From Pseudomonas fuscovaginae SE-1 (GTDB taxonomy: Bacteria; Pseudomonadota; Gammaproteobacteria; Pseudomonadales; Pseudomonadaceae): a DNA stretch of 64,000 bases. Each line of letters begins with the position of its first letter. The stretch's first letter is position 1. The stretch covers positions 1 to 64,000 of the forward strand of contig NZ_AQOH01000061.1 of assembly GCF_000364705.1 (NCBI RefSeq), given 5' to 3'. Shown here piece by piece: positions 44,104 through 54,700 of the stretch. The position numbers and the translations under genes are program-made. The notes under the pieces are model-generated. The model saw nothing but the letters and a program-made list of their open reading frames with translations, was not told the DNA's origin and did no database searches.

Positions 44104-46002
44104 ATGGGTCAGGCAGTGAGTCAGGCGCAAGCCGGGCACCCGGCGGCGAAGCCGCTGGGCATGCTGGTTGCCGCGGTGGGGGTGGTGTACGGCGATATCG
44201 GCACCAGCCCGTTGTATACCCTCAAGGAGGTGTTCTCCGGCGGCTATGGGGTGCAGGTCAATCACGATGGCGTCTTCGGGATTCTGGCACTGATTTTCTG
44301 GTCGTTGATCTGGGTGGTCTCGATCAAGTACGTGTTGTTCATCCTGCGTGCGGACAACCAGGGCGAGGGCGGGATCATGGCCCTGACCGCGTTGGCGCGC
44401 AGTGCATCGGCGTCCTATCCGCGGTTGCGGGCGGTGCTGATCATTCTCGGTCTGATCGGCGCGGCGTTGTTTTACGGGGATAGCATGATCACGCCGGCGA
44501 TTTCGGTGCTGTCGGCGGTGGAAGGCCTGGAGCTGGCTTTCGATGGCCTGGAGCACTGGGTGGTGCCCCTGGCGCTGATTGTGCTGGTGGGGCTGTTCCT
44601 GATCCAGAAACACGGCACGGCGAGCATCGGCAAGCTGTTCGGCCCGGTGATGGTCGCCTGGTTCCTGGTGCTGGCGTTCCTGGGGGTGCATGGTATCGCC
44701 CAGCATCCGGAGGTGCTCAGTGCGCTGAATCCGATGTGGGGGGTGCGTTTCTTCATCGTGCATCCCGGCATGGGCGTGGCGATCCTTGGCGCCGTGGTAC
44801 TGGCGCTGACCGGTGCCGAGGCGCTGTATGCCGACATGGGGCACTTCGGGCGCAAGCCGATCGCCCGTGCCTGGTTCGCCCTGGTGCTGCCGGCGCTGGT
44901 GCTGAACTATTTCGGCCAGGGCGCGCTGCTGCTGGAAAACCCCGAGGCGGCGCGCAACCCGTTCTACCTGCTGGCGCCGTCCTGGGCGCTGATCCCACTG
45001 GTGGGACTGTCGACCCTGGCCACGGTGATCGCCTCCCAGGCGGTGATTTCCGGGGCCTTCTCGCTGACCCGCCAGGCGATCCAGCTCGGCTATATCCCGC
45101 GTATGTACATCCAGCACACTTCGAGTGCCGAGCAGGGGCAGATCTACATCGGGGCGGTGAACTGGACCCTGATGGTGGGCGTGATCCTGCTGGTGCTCGG
45201 TTTCGAATCGTCCAACGCACTGGCTTCGGCCTACGGTGTCGCGGTGACCGGTACCATGCTGATCACCAGTATTCTGGTGTCGGCGGTGATGCTGTTGCTG
45301 TGGAAGTGGCCACCGATTCTCACCGTGCCGATCCTGGTCGGGTTCCTGCTGGTGGATGGGCTGTTCTTCGCCGCCAACGTACCGAAGATCGTCCAGGGCG
45401 GGGCTTTCCCCGTGTTGGCGGGGATCGTGCTGTTCCTCCTGATGACCACCTGGAAGCGCGGCAAGGAGTTGTTGGTCGATCGCCTCGACGAAGGCGGCCT
45501 GCCACTGCCGATCTTCATCGGCAGTATTCGCGTGCAGCCGCCGCATCGCGTGCAGGGTACGGCGGTATTCCTCACCGCCCGTCCGGATGCGGTGCCCCAT
45601 GCCTTGCTGCACAACCTGCTGCATAACCAGGTGCTGCACGAGCAGGTGGTGCTGCTCACGGTGGTCTACGAGGATATTCCGCGGGTGCCGGCCCAGCGCC
45701 GTTTCGAGGTCGACGCCTACGGCGAGGGCTTCTTCCGGGTGATCCTGCACTTCGGCTTCACCGACGAGCCCGACGTGCCGGAAGCGTTGAAACTGTGTCA
45801 TCTCGACGAACTGGATTTCAGCCCGATGCGCACCACCTACTTCCTCAGCCGCGAAACCGTGATCGCCTCGAAGCTCGTCGGCATGGCCCGCTGGCGCGAG
45901 TCGCTGTTCGCCTTCATGCTGAAGAACGCCAATGGCAATCTGCGGTTCTTCAAGTTGCCGGTGAACCGGGTGATCGAGCTGGGTACCCAGGTCGAAATGT
46001 AA
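44104..46002 (+). CDS. kup: Low-affinity potassium transporter Kup
   Basis: This 632-aa inner-membrane K+/H+ symporter has about twelve helices. Family blocks are [57 protein letters not shown] and [15 protein letters not shown], followed by a C-terminal cytoplasmic domain (ending [12 protein letters not shown]). The ATG at 44104 follows GGGGGAG; a TTG one codon earlier is less likely. The gene is convergent with the VirJ-like gene with a shared terminator. Confidence 0.97.
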   Translation: MGQAVSQAQAGHPAAKPLGMLVAAVGVVYGDIGTSPLYTLKEVFSGGYGVQVNHDGVFGILALIFWSLIWVVSIKYVLFILRADNQGEGGIMALTALARSASASYPRLRAVLIILGLIGAALFYGDSMITPAISVLSAVEGLELAFDGLEHWVVPLALIVLVGLFLIQKHGTASIGKLFGPVMVAWFLVLAFLGVHGIAQHPEVLSALNPMWGVRFFIVHPGMGVAILGAVVLALTGAEALYADMGHFGRKPIARAWFALVLPALVLNYFGQGALLLENPEAARNPFYLLAPSWALIPLVGLSTLATVIASQAVISGAFSLTRQAIQLGYIPRMYIQHTSSAEQGQIYIGAVNWTLMVGVILLVLGFESSNALASAYGVAVTGTMLITSILVSAVMLLLWKWPPILTVPILVGFLLVDGLFFAANVPKIVQGGAFPVLAGIVLFLLMTTWKRGKELLVDRLDEGGLPLPIFIGSIRVQPPHRVQGTAVFLTARPDAVPHALLHNLLHNQVLHEQVVLLTVVYEDIPRVPAQRRFEVDAYGEGFFRVILHFGFTDEPDVPEALKLCHLDELDFSPMRTTYFLSRETVIASKLVGMARWRESLFAFMLKNANGNLRFFKLPVNRVIELGTQVEM

Positions 46003-46014
46003 ACCCGGAGCCTG

Positions 46015-46054
46015 AAAAAGCCCCCGTTGCCTGGCGGCAGCGGGGGCTTTTTTC
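46015..46054. terminator. Bidirectional terminator between kup and the VirJ-like gene
   Basis: AAAAAGCCCCCG ... CGGGGGCTTTTTTC forms a GC-rich stem with T-runs in both directions between convergent genes. Confidence 0.9.
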
Positions 46055-46068
46055 GGCCTGGCTTGCGC

Positions 46069-47352
46069 TTACTCGGCCTTGTCCTTCTGGCGCTTGTCGA
46101 TGGCCGCGATCAGGCGTTTGGCCAGTGCCGGATAGTTCTCGTCGAAGTGGTGCCCGCCTGGCAGTTCCATCGATTCGCCGACGGCGGTCTTGGTGGTGCA
46201 ACCGCTTTCGTCGACCTCTTCCTTGCCGTAGATGCACAGCACCTTGGCTGCTGGCAGCCTGGCCATGTCGGGGCCGGTGTCCAGCTCCATGCCGGCCTTG
46301 CCCAGCCAGCCGTCGACGTGGATCTCGAAGCTGCCACTGCGGGCGAAGGCCAGCAGGATGATTGCGTCCACCCGTTGCTGTTCGGCTTCCGGCAGGTGGT
46401 TGTAGATCGCCGGCAACACGTCCGCGCCAAACGAGTAGCCGGTCAGCACGAAGCGTTTGGTACCCCATTTCTGCCGGTAGTGCTGCATCAGTTCGGTCAG
46501 GTCGACGGCGCTCTGTTCCGGGCTCTTGTGCTGCCAGTAGTAGCGCAGGGTGTCGATGCCCACCACCGGGTAGCCCATCTTCGCCATTTCGCCGGCGACG
46601 TCACGGTCCAGATCGCGCCAGCCGCCGTCGCCGGAAAGGAACAGGGTCACGGTGTCGGTGGTCTGGCCGGCCGGTACCTCGACCACCGGGATCGCCAGGC
46701 CGCCGTTCTCGTTGCCCACCAGCATCTTGCGCAGTTCGTTGTTCAGCACCTGCGGCAGATGGACGTCGTAGTCGCTGATGCTGGTCTCGGCGTTGGGTTG
46801 ATCACGCACGAAGGCCGCGCTCGGATCGTCCGGGCCGTCGTTCCAGGCCACCAGCCAGTGGCCATGGGCGGCGGTCTTCGGTACCGGCGTGCTGCAGCCG
46901 GGTTGTTCGAGGGTGAAACCGACCGAGATGGCCTGGGCCTTGTCGTTGTTCTGGGTAGCCAGCCAGTTCCAGGCCAGGGAGGCGCCAGGGCCGATGCCGG
47001 TGACCACGGTGGCCGGGCCGCTCAACTGCTTCATCGCCGCATCGAGCGCGGCCTGCTGCAGCTTGCAGTCGTCCTTGGGCAGAATCACCTGGACGATCTG
47101 CGCCGCGCCGCCGCGACTCAGGGCCGCCAGTTGCTTGTCGCTCAGGGCGTCTTCGGCGAGGGTGGCGACGATGACCTGGGCCTTCGGCGAGGTTCCCGGG
47201 ATCAGGCGGGTAAGGGGCGAGCCATCGGCCTGGCTCAGGTGTTCGAGGGTGGGTTCCGGCGCGGGGCGGTTCCAGAACCAGTAGCCGACGCCCGCAAGCG
47301 CGACCAGAACCACCACCATTGCCAGCAACAACCGCCAGGAGCGTCGAATCAT
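46069..47352 (-). CDS. VirJ/AcvB-family hydrolase, probable alanyl-phosphatidylglycerol hydrolase
   Basis: This 427-aa protein has an N-terminal membrane anchor (LLLAMVVVLVALAGVGYWFW) and a VirJ domain with alpha/beta-hydrolase features: TLFLSGDGGWRDLDRDV, nucleophile elbow GYSFGAD, a late His in GGHHFDENY. It is homologous to P. aeruginosa PA0919, reported as a hydrolase of alanyl-phosphatidylglycerol, and to AcvB/AtvA. It starts one nucleotide inside the stop of mprF (TGATG), so the lipid-modifying synthase and its hydrolase are produced together. Confidence 0.88.
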   Translation of the reverse strand: MIRRSWRLLLAMVVVLVALAGVGYWFWNRPAPEPTLEHLSQADGSPLTRLIPGTSPKAQVIVATLAEDALSDKQLAALSRGGAAQIVQVILPKDDCKLQQAALDAAMKQLSGPATVVTGIGPGASLAWNWLATQNNDKAQAISVGFTLEQPGCSTPVPKTAAHGHWLVAWNDGPDDPSAAFVRDQPNAETSISDYDVHLPQVLNNELRKMLVGNENGGLAIPVVEVPAGQTTDTVTLFLSGDGGWRDLDRDVAGEMAKMGYPVVGIDTLRYYWQHKSPEQSAVDLTELMQHYRQKWGTKRFVLTGYSFGADVLPAIYNHLPEAEQQRVDAIILLAFARSGSFEIHVDGWLGKAGMELDTGPDMARLPAAKVLCIYGKEEVDESGCTTKTAVGESMELPGGHHFDENYPALAKRLIAAIDKRQKDKAE

Positions 47353-49994
47353 CAGCGTTTCACCAATCCAGTCAAGCCACCCGCGATCAGGGCGGCGGTA
47401 TCGGCCAGGGCGACCAGCGGATCGAGTCCGGCTGGTACGGCCATGTAACGGGGTTCCCAGTCAGGCTGGAACTTGTCCTTGAAGCGGCGCAGCCCCTGGA
47501 AGTTGTAGAGCTGCTCGCCACGTTGGAACACCATCGAGCCCAGGCGCTGGGTCAGCGGTGCGCCGCGCCGTGGCTGCAGGCCGGAGAGCGGGACCATGCC
47601 GAGGCTGAAACGGGCATAGCCCTGTTGCTTGTAGTGTTGGATCAGGCCGACCATCAGGAACTCCATGGTCAGCTTCGGCGCATCGGGGTGCGAACGCATC
47701 AGGTCGAGGCTGGCCAGTTCATGGCTGTGGGTCTCGAGCAGGTTGGCGAACGCCACCGGGCGACCTTCGAAGTGGATGATCGCCACCCGGAAGTGATTGA
47801 TGTAGTCCTTGCTGAAGCGACCCAGGGAGAAACCTTTCTCGCGGACGTTCTTGCCGGTCAGCCAGGCGTCGGAGATCACCTTGAGCTCGTCCATCGGGGC
47901 CTGCCCCGGTTCGTAGATTTCCAGGGACAGGCCGTCGCGGCTGCCGCGGTTCCAGGTGTAGCGCAGGTCCTTCATCTCCTTGCCCTTGGACTCGAGGTCG
48001 AAGCGCTTGAGGTCGACCCGGGCTTCCTCGCCGAGCTTGATCGCGGTGAGGCCGATGTCCATGTAGTAAGGCAGGTTCTCGGCGCGCACCTGGTAGAACA
48101 CCGGGCGGGCGTGGTGGGTGTCGCACAGGTCGCGGAACTGCCAGATCAGCTCGGCCCGCTGGCGCGCCGGACCGATCGGGTCGTACAGCGCCACCAGGCT
48201 GCGGCCACGGCGGGCATACATCAGGAACGCGGTATCGGTGGGGTGGAACAGGAACGCCTTGTCGCCGGTCAGCGCCAGGCCGCCGTCGGGCTGGTCGGAC
48301 GCCAGCAGGATCTTGTGGGCGCGTTCCAGCTCTTCGGCGTTGGGCTGGTGGATCACCGGGCGTTCGGTGCGCAGCAGCCAGGTCAGCGAGACCACCACCA
48401 GCAGCACCGCGGCACCGAGCAACGAGCGCAGGCCGCGCGGGGCGTCACCGTCCAGTGCGAACTGCCACCACAGTTCGTGGCTGTAGGGCACGTCCTGGTA
48501 GGCGAACAGCAGCAGCCACACCGAGGCGCCGAGCACGCACAGGCTGGCCACCAGGTACAGCGGCGAGAACGGCAGTTCGGTGAGGCGGCTGGGACGGTAG
48601 AAGGAGCGGCGGAACATCCCCAGCAGACAGGCGGTGGCCGTCAGCATGCTGGCTTCTTCCCAGTCGAAGCCCTTGAGCAGCGAGAGCAGGGCGCCGACCA
48701 GCAGCAGGATCATGGTCAGCATCCAGGCGGCCGACAGACGCCGACGCAGGCCCTGGGCCAGCAGCAGGCAAAGTACGCCGACCAGGCTGGCGCCGAAGTG
48801 CGAGGCGTCGATCAGGCGGTCCGGCACCAGGAAGTCGATACCCTCCAGGCGGGTGTCGATTTCCGGGGTGGCGCCGGAGAACAGCAGGGCCACGCCGGAG
48901 AGAAACACCAGTACCGCGAGGATCGGCGCGGCCAGGCCGGAGGCCACGCGCATGCTCTGGCGCGAGGCGATCAGGCGCTGCGCTTCGGTACTCAGCAACG
49001 CCAGGCAGGCCAGCAGCAGCGGCAGCAGGACATAGATCAGGCGATACAGCAGCAACGCGGCGGCCAGTGGGGCTGCGCCCAGTTCATTGGTGAAGGCGGC
49101 CAGCAGAATCGCTTCGAACACCCCGACACCGCCGGGCACGTGGCTCAGTACCCCAGCCGCCAGGGCCAGCAGGTAGACCAGCAGGAAGGCGCCGAAGGGG
49201 GGCGCTTCCGGCAGCAGCAGGTAGAGCACGGTGGCCGCTGCCGCCACGTCCAGGGCGGTGATGACCAGTTGCAGCAGGGTCAGACGCGCGCTGGGCAGGC
49301 GCAGGGTACGACGGCCGACCTTGACCAGCAGGTTGTTCGCAATCGGTTGCTCCGGCAGGCGACGGCGATAGATACCCAGCGCCAGCAGGGCGGACAGACC
49401 GAGTATGACCACGGCGATACCACCCAGCAGATAGGGCGGCAGGTGCAGCGCCTCGGAGGCGGCCGGCAGGTTGCTCAGGGTCGCCAGCGCGGCCAGAGGC
49501 GGCAGGGCGCAACCCAGCGACAGGCTGGCGAACAGGGTCATCCGCGCGACTTCGGCGGCGCCCAGACCATTGCGGGCGTAGAGGCGATAGCGGACCGAGC
49601 CGCCGGAGAGCAGCGAAAGACCGATGGCGTTACCGATGGCGAAGGCGGTGAAGCCGCCGAGCATCAGGGTCTTGCCGGGCAACCGGACATCCGCGTAGCG
49701 GCTGGCGGACCACTCGTAGCCGAGCAGGATGATGAAACCGATGGCGGTGGCTGCTACCGCTCCGCCCAGAGCCGGCTTGGGCACGCTCATGATCGAGTCG
49801 TGCAGGGCGTCCAGATCGAGTTCCATCAGCAGATGACGACAGGCGACCAGGGCAATGGCGAACAGCAGCAGGGTGATGGCCAGGCCGACGGATTGGCGAT
49901 ATTTGCTCAACAGATCCAGCCAGCGCAAACGGGTGGCTGCAATCGGGTGTGTCGCTGTGACGGAGTCTTGTGGTTCAGACGAGTTGGCGCGCAT
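47352..49994 (-). CDS. mprF: Aminoacyl-phosphatidylglycerol synthase/flippase MprF
   Basis: MprF transfers alanine or lysine from charged tRNA to phosphatidylglycerol and flips the product outward. The 880-aa protein has about 14 hydrophobic helices in its N-terminal two thirds (flippase domain) and a C-terminal DUF2156 transferase domain (about 545-870: FLMYARRGRSLVALYDPIGP; ARFSLGMVPLSGL). In Pseudomonas the usual product is alanyl-PG. The ATG at 49994 follows AGAGGTGA; a TTG one codon before overlaps it. It is coupled to the VirJ-like hydrolase gene. Confidence 0.95.
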   Translation of the reverse strand: MRANSSEPQDSVTATHPIAATRLRWLDLLSKYRQSVGLAITLLLFAIALVACRHLLMELDLDALHDSIMSVPKPALGGAVAATAIGFIILLGYEWSASRYADVRLPGKTLMLGGFTAFAIGNAIGLSLLSGGSVRYRLYARNGLGAAEVARMTLFASLSLGCALPPLAALATLSNLPAASEALHLPPYLLGGIAVVILGLSALLALGIYRRRLPEQPIANNLLVKVGRRTLRLPSARLTLLQLVITALDVAAAATVLYLLLPEAPPFGAFLLVYLLALAAGVLSHVPGGVGVFEAILLAAFTNELGAAPLAAALLLYRLIYVLLPLLLACLALLSTEAQRLIASRQSMRVASGLAAPILAVLVFLSGVALLFSGATPEIDTRLEGIDFLVPDRLIDASHFGASLVGVLCLLLAQGLRRRLSAAWMLTMILLLVGALLSLLKGFDWEEASMLTATACLLGMFRRSFYRPSRLTELPFSPLYLVASLCVLGASVWLLLFAYQDVPYSHELWWQFALDGDAPRGLRSLLGAAVLLVVVSLTWLLRTERPVIHQPNAEELERAHKILLASDQPDGGLALTGDKAFLFHPTDTAFLMYARRGRSLVALYDPIGPARQRAELIWQFRDLCDTHHARPVFYQVRAENLPYYMDIGLTAIKLGEEARVDLKRFDLESKGKEMKDLRYTWNRGSRDGLSLEIYEPGQAPMDELKVISDAWLTGKNVREKGFSLGRFSKDYINHFRVAIIHFEGRPVAFANLLETHSHELASLDLMRSHPDAPKLTMEFLMVGLIQHYKQQGYARFSLGMVPLSGLQPRRGAPLTQRLGSMVFQRGEQLYNFQGLRRFKDKFQPDWEPRYMAVPAGLDPLVALADTAALIAGGLTGLVKR

Positions 49995-50226
49995 CAATCA
50001 CCTCTAGGATTGTGCGCGACAGGATGGAGGTATCCAGCCAAGTTACCAATCCCTATGGACAAAATAATTACAAATATTAACGCGTCTCGCCGCTTTGCGG
50101 CGACCCACGCCCCGGGGCTTTTGTAGAGGAAGTTTGTTGCGAATTCAGCATAGCCTGTGCAGCGATTGACTCCGATTTCCGTCGAGGGTTCGTGCGGTTG
50201 GCTGGAAGGGCTTTTTCGACGGATAC

Positions 50227-50258
50227 AAAAAAGGCCACTCTTTCGAGTAGCCTTTTCT
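50227..50258 (-). terminator. Terminator of the promoter-distal tRNA-fMet gene
   Basis: On the minus strand, AGGCTACTC-GAAA-GAGTGGCCT is followed by TTTTT. It lies just 7 nt after the encoded CCA. Confidence 0.85.
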
Positions 50259-50264
50259 GATGTT

Positions 50265-50341
<77 letters not shown>

Positions 50342-50354
50342 TCAGTGAGGCGGC

Positions 50355-50382
50355 ATTTTACAGTCGAATGGCGCGCTGTCAA
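50355..50382 (-). promoter_or_regulatory. Promoter of tRNA-fMet copy 1
   Basis: On the minus strand, TTGACA and TAAAAT are separated by 16 bp, with a GC-rich discriminator (GCCGCC) before the tRNA, as expected for a growth-rate controlled sigma-70 promoter. Confidence 0.8.
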
Positions 50383-50512
50383 CCATTAATAGGCCCAAGG
50401 GTCAAAAAAATACAGAAAGGCCGGGGATGACCGCTTGGCTTCGGTAAGTCTCGGATAGGCAAGGTTTTTTGAGACGGAGGGGAAGGGGGGCTGGATAGAA
50501 ACACTCAGAAAC

Positions 50513-50544
50513 AAAAAAGGCCACTCTTTCGAGTAGCCTTTTCT
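50513..50544 (-). terminator. Terminator of tRNA-fMet copy 2
   Basis: The sequence is the same as the terminator at 50227-50258, and again lies just after the CCA end. Confidence 0.85.
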
Positions 50545-50550
50545 GATGTT

Positions 50551-50627
<77 letters not shown>

Positions 50628-50641
50628 TCTGATGTGGCGCA

Positions 50642-50669
50642 ATTCTACAGATCTGTGCTGGCCTGTCAA
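50642..50669 (-). promoter_or_regulatory. Promoter of tRNA-fMet copy 2
   Basis: On the minus strand, TTGACA and TAGAAT are separated by 16 bp with a GCGCC discriminator. The spacer differs from that of copy 1, so the promoters have diverged while the gene and terminator have not. Confidence 0.8.
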
Positions 50670-50845
50670 ACCCTAATTTCAAAAAACCTCTTTATTGTTC
50701 AACTGCTTAGGTTCCAGCGACGAACCTTGAGATGGCTCCAGGCCATGCCGGGCAAGGGTTTCAGCTCTATTGTGGCTCACTGTTCGATTGAAAAAATAAA
50801 TTCATTTCGGTTGCTGCCGGCAATCTTCGAGTAAGTGTCAAACCA

Positions 50846-50861
50846 CTGGTGCTATATACAG
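50846..50861 (+). promoter_or_regulatory. LexA (SOS) box upstream of dinB
   Basis: CTGGTGCTATATACAG matches CTG-N10-CAG; the right half ATATACAG is perfect consensus. It lies 52 bp upstream of the dinB ATG and overlaps the likely -35 region (a TACGAT -10 candidate at 50869-50874). Confidence 0.85.
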
Positions 50862-50913
50862 TTTCGGGTACGATACTGGCGTTCCATGGCTTCCGTTTCC
50901 AGAACTCTCCTAC

Positions 50914-51975
50914 ATGACGCAACGCAAAATCATTCACGTCGACTGTGATTGTTTCTACGCCGCCATCGAGATGCGTGACGATCCGAGCCTGTCAGGCCGG
51001 CCGATGGCGGTGGGCGGCTCGGCGGATCGGCGGGGGGTGATCGCCACCTGCAATTACGAAGCGCGGGCATTTGGCGTGCGTTCGGCGATGTCCTCGCGGC
51101 ACGCCCTGGGGCTGTGTCCGGACCTGCTGATCGTCAAGCCACGCATGGAGGTGTACAGGGAGGTGTCGAAGGAGATCCAGGGGATCTTTCGTGACTACAC
51201 CGATCTGATCGAGCCGCTGTCGCTGGACGAGGCCTATCTCGATGTTTCCGACACCCCGCACTTTGCCGGCAGTGCCACGCGCATCGCCCAGGATATCCGG
51301 CGGCGGGTTTCCCGGCAGTTGCATATCACGGTCTCGGCGGGCGTTGCGCCAAACAAGTTCCTGGCGAAGATCGCCAGCGACTGGAGAAAGCCCGACGGGT
51401 TGTTCGTGATCACCCCCGACCAGGTGGAAGACTTTGTCGCCGAACTGCCGGTTAGCAAGTTGCATGGCGTCGGCAAGGTCACGGCGCAGAGGCTGGAGCG
51501 GCTGGGGATCGTCGACTGCCTGCAGTTGCGCGAGTGGAGTCGGTTGGCCCTGGTGCGTGAGTTCGGCGGTTTTGGCGAGCGCCTGTGGGGGTTGGCGCGG
51601 GGGATCGACGAGCGGCTGGTGCAGAACGACAGTCGGCGGCAGTCGATCAGTGTGGAAAATACCTACGACATTGATCTGCCCGACTTGGCGAGTTGCCTGG
51701 AAAGACTGCCGGAGTTGATGGAAACCCTGGCTGGCCGCATGGCGCGGCTGGACAGTAGCTATCGACCGGGCAAGCCGTTCGTCAAGGTGAAATTCCACGA
51801 TTTCACCCAGACCACCCTGGAACAGGCCGGAGCTGCGCGGGATCTGGAGAGTTACCGGCAATTGCTCAGCCAGGCATTCGCCCGCGGTGGCAAGCCAGTG
51901 CGTCTATTGGGCATTGGCGTACGCCTGGAGGATCTGCGCGGTGGGCATGAGCAGTTGGAGTTGTTCAGTCGTTGA
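50914..51975 (+). CDS. dinB: DNA polymerase IV (Y-family, translesion)
   Basis: This 353-aa Y-family polymerase copies damaged DNA with low fidelity. Visible features are the N-terminal IIHVDCDCFYAAIEMRD, catalytic SLDEAYLDVS, the helix-hairpin-helix GVGKVTAQRLERLGI, and the C-terminal little-finger domain ending in a clamp-binding-like tail QLELF. Expression is likely SOS-controlled through the LexA box upstream. It is monocistronic and convergent with a lipoprotein gene. Confidence 0.97.
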   Translation: MTQRKIIHVDCDCFYAAIEMRDDPSLSGRPMAVGGSADRRGVIATCNYEARAFGVRSAMSSRHALGLCPDLLIVKPRMEVYREVSKEIQGIFRDYTDLIEPLSLDEAYLDVSDTPHFAGSATRIAQDIRRRVSRQLHITVSAGVAPNKFLAKIASDWRKPDGLFVITPDQVEDFVAELPVSKLHGVGKVTAQRLERLGIVDCLQLREWSRLALVREFGGFGERLWGLARGIDERLVQNDSRRQSISVENTYDIDLPDLASCLERLPELMETLAGRMARLDSSYRPGKPFVKVKFHDFTQTTLEQAGAARDLESYRQLLSQAFARGGKPVRLLGIGVRLEDLRGGHEQLELFSR

Positions 51976-52013
51976 GGGGCGCACCTGGCAGAAGGCGGTC
52001 CCCCTCGATCAAC

Positions 52014-52967
52014 TCAGATGGCTCCGGGATCGGCCACCAGGCGTCCGGCGTTTTGGGTCAGCGACTTGAGGAACTCACGCTGCAACTCGGGATCGTTGCG
52101 GGTCAGTTCGATCAGGCTCTGTTCCAGTTCGCTGGCTTCCTCTTCCAGCCCCAGCTCCGACAGGCGCTTGACGCGATGCACCCATTGGCCGACATCGTCG
52201 CCCTCGAGGTCGTCGTAGATCAGCGCATGGGCCTCGACCAGCTTGCCACGCAGCTTGCTGCTGATGGACAGGCTCGAGTCCGAATGGATCTGGTCCTGGG
52301 TGTCCTCGACGCGAATCGTCAGGCTGCCGATTCGGTTCAGGTCCTGCTCGGCAAACGGGCTGTCCAGCAGGTTCAGGCGCAGGACACCGTGGCGGTCGGT
52401 GGTCAGTTCATGGGTCTGGCGACCCGCGACCACCTCGACCGGGCGCTCGGCCCAGGGCAGGCTCGAATACTCCGTGCGCTTGTCGCGCTGGACTTCCTCG
52501 ATACCGGCCAGGTTCTGTTGCGCGCGGCCATGGGATTGCATGTTCATGAACGGGTTGAGGCCGTCGACACCATAGCTCAGCCAGTCGCGGGTCACGCTGG
52601 TGGGCAGGGAGCCGAGGGCGAACACGTTGACCACGTTGGCGCCGATGCCGCCGACCAGAGCCACCGCGCCCAGCGGTATCTCGTAGGCCTTGCGCCAGGG
52701 CTGGTAGGGCGTATAGCGGTCGTAGCGACGGGTGACATCGAACTCGGTGACCTCGAAGGTCTTCTGTTCGTGGATCCGGACGCGGCGCTGCGGCAACTCG
52801 AGGATCTTCGGCTCGCCGACATCGATCTGCAGGCTGTGTTCGAGCAGTTTGCGCTCGACGCGCTCCTCGTGCTCGCTGCGCTGCGACATCGGGTTGGCAC
52901 AGCCGGCCAGCAGCAGGGCGCCGCACAAGGCGGCACCCCCGAGGGTCAAGGTACTTCGACTGGACAT
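52014..52967 (-). CDS. Putative lipoprotein of unknown function
   Basis: This 317-aa protein has a signal peptide with lipobox LLLAGCAN (Cys21 or nearby). The N-terminal half is charged and contains PYQPWRKAYEIPLG followed by a hydrophobic helix (AVALVGGIGANVVNVFALG) and the latter half is helical and acidic. Family not recognised, although similar proteins occur next to proS in pseudomonads. The ATG at 52967 (MSSRSTLTLGGAAL) precedes the signal peptide directly. Confidence 0.75.
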   Translation of the reverse strand: MSSRSTLTLGGAALCGALLLAGCANPMSQRSEHEERVERKLLEHSLQIDVGEPKILELPQRRVRIHEQKTFEVTEFDVTRRYDRYTPYQPWRKAYEIPLGAVALVGGIGANVVNVFALGSLPTSVTRDWLSYGVDGLNPFMNMQSHGRAQQNLAGIEEVQRDKRTEYSSLPWAERPVEVVAGRQTHELTTDRHGVLRLNLLDSPFAEQDLNRIGSLTIRVEDTQDQIHSDSSLSISSKLRGKLVEAHALIYDDLEGDDVGQWVHRVKRLSELGLEEEASELEQSLIELTRNDPELQREFLKSLTQNAGRLVADPGAI

Positions 52968-52984
52968 GTTGGCTCTATCCGGAT

Positions 52985-54700
52985 TCAACGACGGATACGG
53001 GCCTGGAGGAACGACAGCACGTCGGCCACCGGCAGCGCCTGCGCCTCGCTCTCGGTACGGCTCTTGTATTCCAGGTTGCCTTCGGCCAGGCCGCGGTCGC
53101 TGACCACGATCCGGTGAGGGATGCCGATCAGTTCCATGTCGGCGAACTTGATGCCCGGGCTGGTCTTCTTGTCGCGGTCGTCCAGCAGTACCTCGAAGCC
53201 GGCAGCGGTCAACTCGGCATAGAGTTTGTCGGTGGCTTCGCGCACCTGCTCGGTTTCGTAGCGCAGCGGTACCAGGGCGATCTGGAAGGGCGCGAGGCTG
53301 TCGCTCCAGATGATGCCGTTGTCATCGTTGTTCTGCTCGATGGCCGCTGCCACCACGCGGGATACGCCGATGCCGTAGCAGCCCATGGTCAGGGTGACCG
53401 GCTTGCCGTTCTCGCCCAGCACCTGGCACTTCATCGCTTCGCTGTACTTGGTGCCCAGCTGGAAGATGTGCCCGACTTCGATGCCGCGCTTGATTTCCAG
53501 GGTGCCCTTGCCGTCCGGGCTCGGGTCGCCGGCGACCACGTTACGCAGGTCGGCGACGGTCGGTACGGGCAGGTCACGCTCCCAGTTCACGCCGAAGTAG
53601 TGCTTGTCGTCGATGTTCGCGCCGATCGCGAAGTCGCTCATCAGGGCGACCGAACGGTCGATGATGATCGGCAGTGGCAGGTTCAGCGGGCCGAGAGAGC
53701 CAGCGCCGGCGCCGATGGCGTCACGCAGTTCGGCGTCGGATGCCATCACCAGCGGGCTGGCGACGCCAGGCTGGTTGGCGGCCTTGATTTCGTTCAGCTC
53801 GTGGTCGCCACGGACGATCAGGGCAACCAGCTTGCCTTCTTCCTCGGCGTGGACGATCAGGGTCTTGACGGTCTTTTCGATCGGCAGGTTGTAGCCTTCC
53901 ACCAACTGCGCGATGGTTTTCGCGTCGGGGGTGTCGACCAGGCGCAGCTCCTCGGTCGGGGCAGGACGCGACGTCTCGCGAGGCACCGCTTCGGCCTTCT
54001 CGATGTTCGCCGCATAGTCGGAGCCGTTGCTGAAGACGATATCGTCTTCGCCGGATTCGGCCAGCACGTGGAACTCGTGGGAACCGGCACCGCCGATCGA
54101 GCCGTTGTCGGCTTCCACCGGACGGAAACGCAGGCCCAGGCGGGTGAAGATATTGCAGTAGGCCTGGTGCATGCGGTCGTAGGTGACCTGCAGCGACGCC
54201 TGGTCGGCATGGAAGGAGTAGGCGTCCTTCATGATGAATTCACGGCCGCGCATCAGGCCGAAGCGTGGACGGATCTCGTCACGGAACTTGGTCTGGATCT
54301 GGTACAGGTTGATCGGCAACTGCTTGTAGCTGCTCAACTCGTTGCGGCACAGGTCGGTGATCACTTCCTCGTGGGTCGGGCCGGCGCAGAAGTCGCGGTC
54401 ATGGCGGTCCTTCAGGCGCAGCAGCTCGGGGCCGTACTGTTCCCAACGACCGGATTCCTGCCACAGCTCGGCTGGCTGGATGCCCGGCATCAACACTTCC
54501 AGGGCGCCGGCCGCGTCCATTTCCTCGCGCACGATGGCCTCGACCTTGCGCATCACGCGCAGGCCCATCGGCAGCCAGGTATACAGGCCGGAAGCGAGTT
54601 TGCGGATCATCCCGGCGCGCAGCATCAGCTGGTGGCTGATCACGACCGCATCGGAAGGCGTTTCTTTCAGTGTGGCGAGCAAATATTGACTGGTGCGCAT
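52985..54700 (-). CDS. proS: Prolyl-tRNA synthetase (bacterial type)
   Basis: ProS charges tRNA-Pro. The 571-aa enzyme is the bacterial form: class II motif 1 region ([19 protein letters not shown]), motif 2 ([27 protein letters not shown]), an inserted editing domain (about residues 225-405), motif 3 ([16 protein letters not shown]), and an anticodon-binding domain ([18 protein letters not shown]). It is 17 bp upstream of the lipoprotein gene on the same strand. Confidence 0.98.
   Translation of the reverse strand: MRTSQYLLATLKETPSDAVVISHQLMLRAGMIRKLASGLYTWLPMGLRVMRKVEAIVREEMDAAGALEVLMPGIQPAELWQESGRWEQYGPELLRLKDRHDRDFCAGPTHEEVITDLCRNELSSYKQLPINLYQIQTKFRDEIRPRFGLMRGREFIMKDAYSFHADQASLQVTYDRMHQAYCNIFTRLGLRFRPVEADNGSIGGAGSHEFHVLAESGEDDIVFSNGSDYAANIEKAEAVPRETSRPAPTEELRLVDTPDAKTIAQLVEGYNLPIEKTVKTLIVHAEEEGKLVALIVRGDHELNEIKAANQPGVASPLVMASDAELRDAIGAGAGSLGPLNLPLPIIIDRSVALMSDFAIGANIDDKHYFGVNWERDLPVPTVADLRNVVAGDPSPDGKGTLEIKRGIEVGHIFQLGTKYSEAMKCQVLGENGKPVTLTMGCYGIGVSRVVAAAIEQNNDDNGIIWSDSLAPFQIALVPLRYETEQVREATDKLYAELTAAGFEVLLDDRDKKTSPGIKFADMELIGIPHRIVVSDRGLAEGNLEYKSRTESEAQALPVADVLSFLQARIRR

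Noticed and set aside
43972..45801. 609-codon open frame on the minus strand opposite kup
   Set aside because: His/Gln/Arg-rich shadow of the Kup reading frame, no ribosome site or known motif.
47319..50126. 935-codon open frame on the plus strand opposite mprF
   Set aside because: Gln/His/Gly-rich translation with no domain, fully antisense to mprF.
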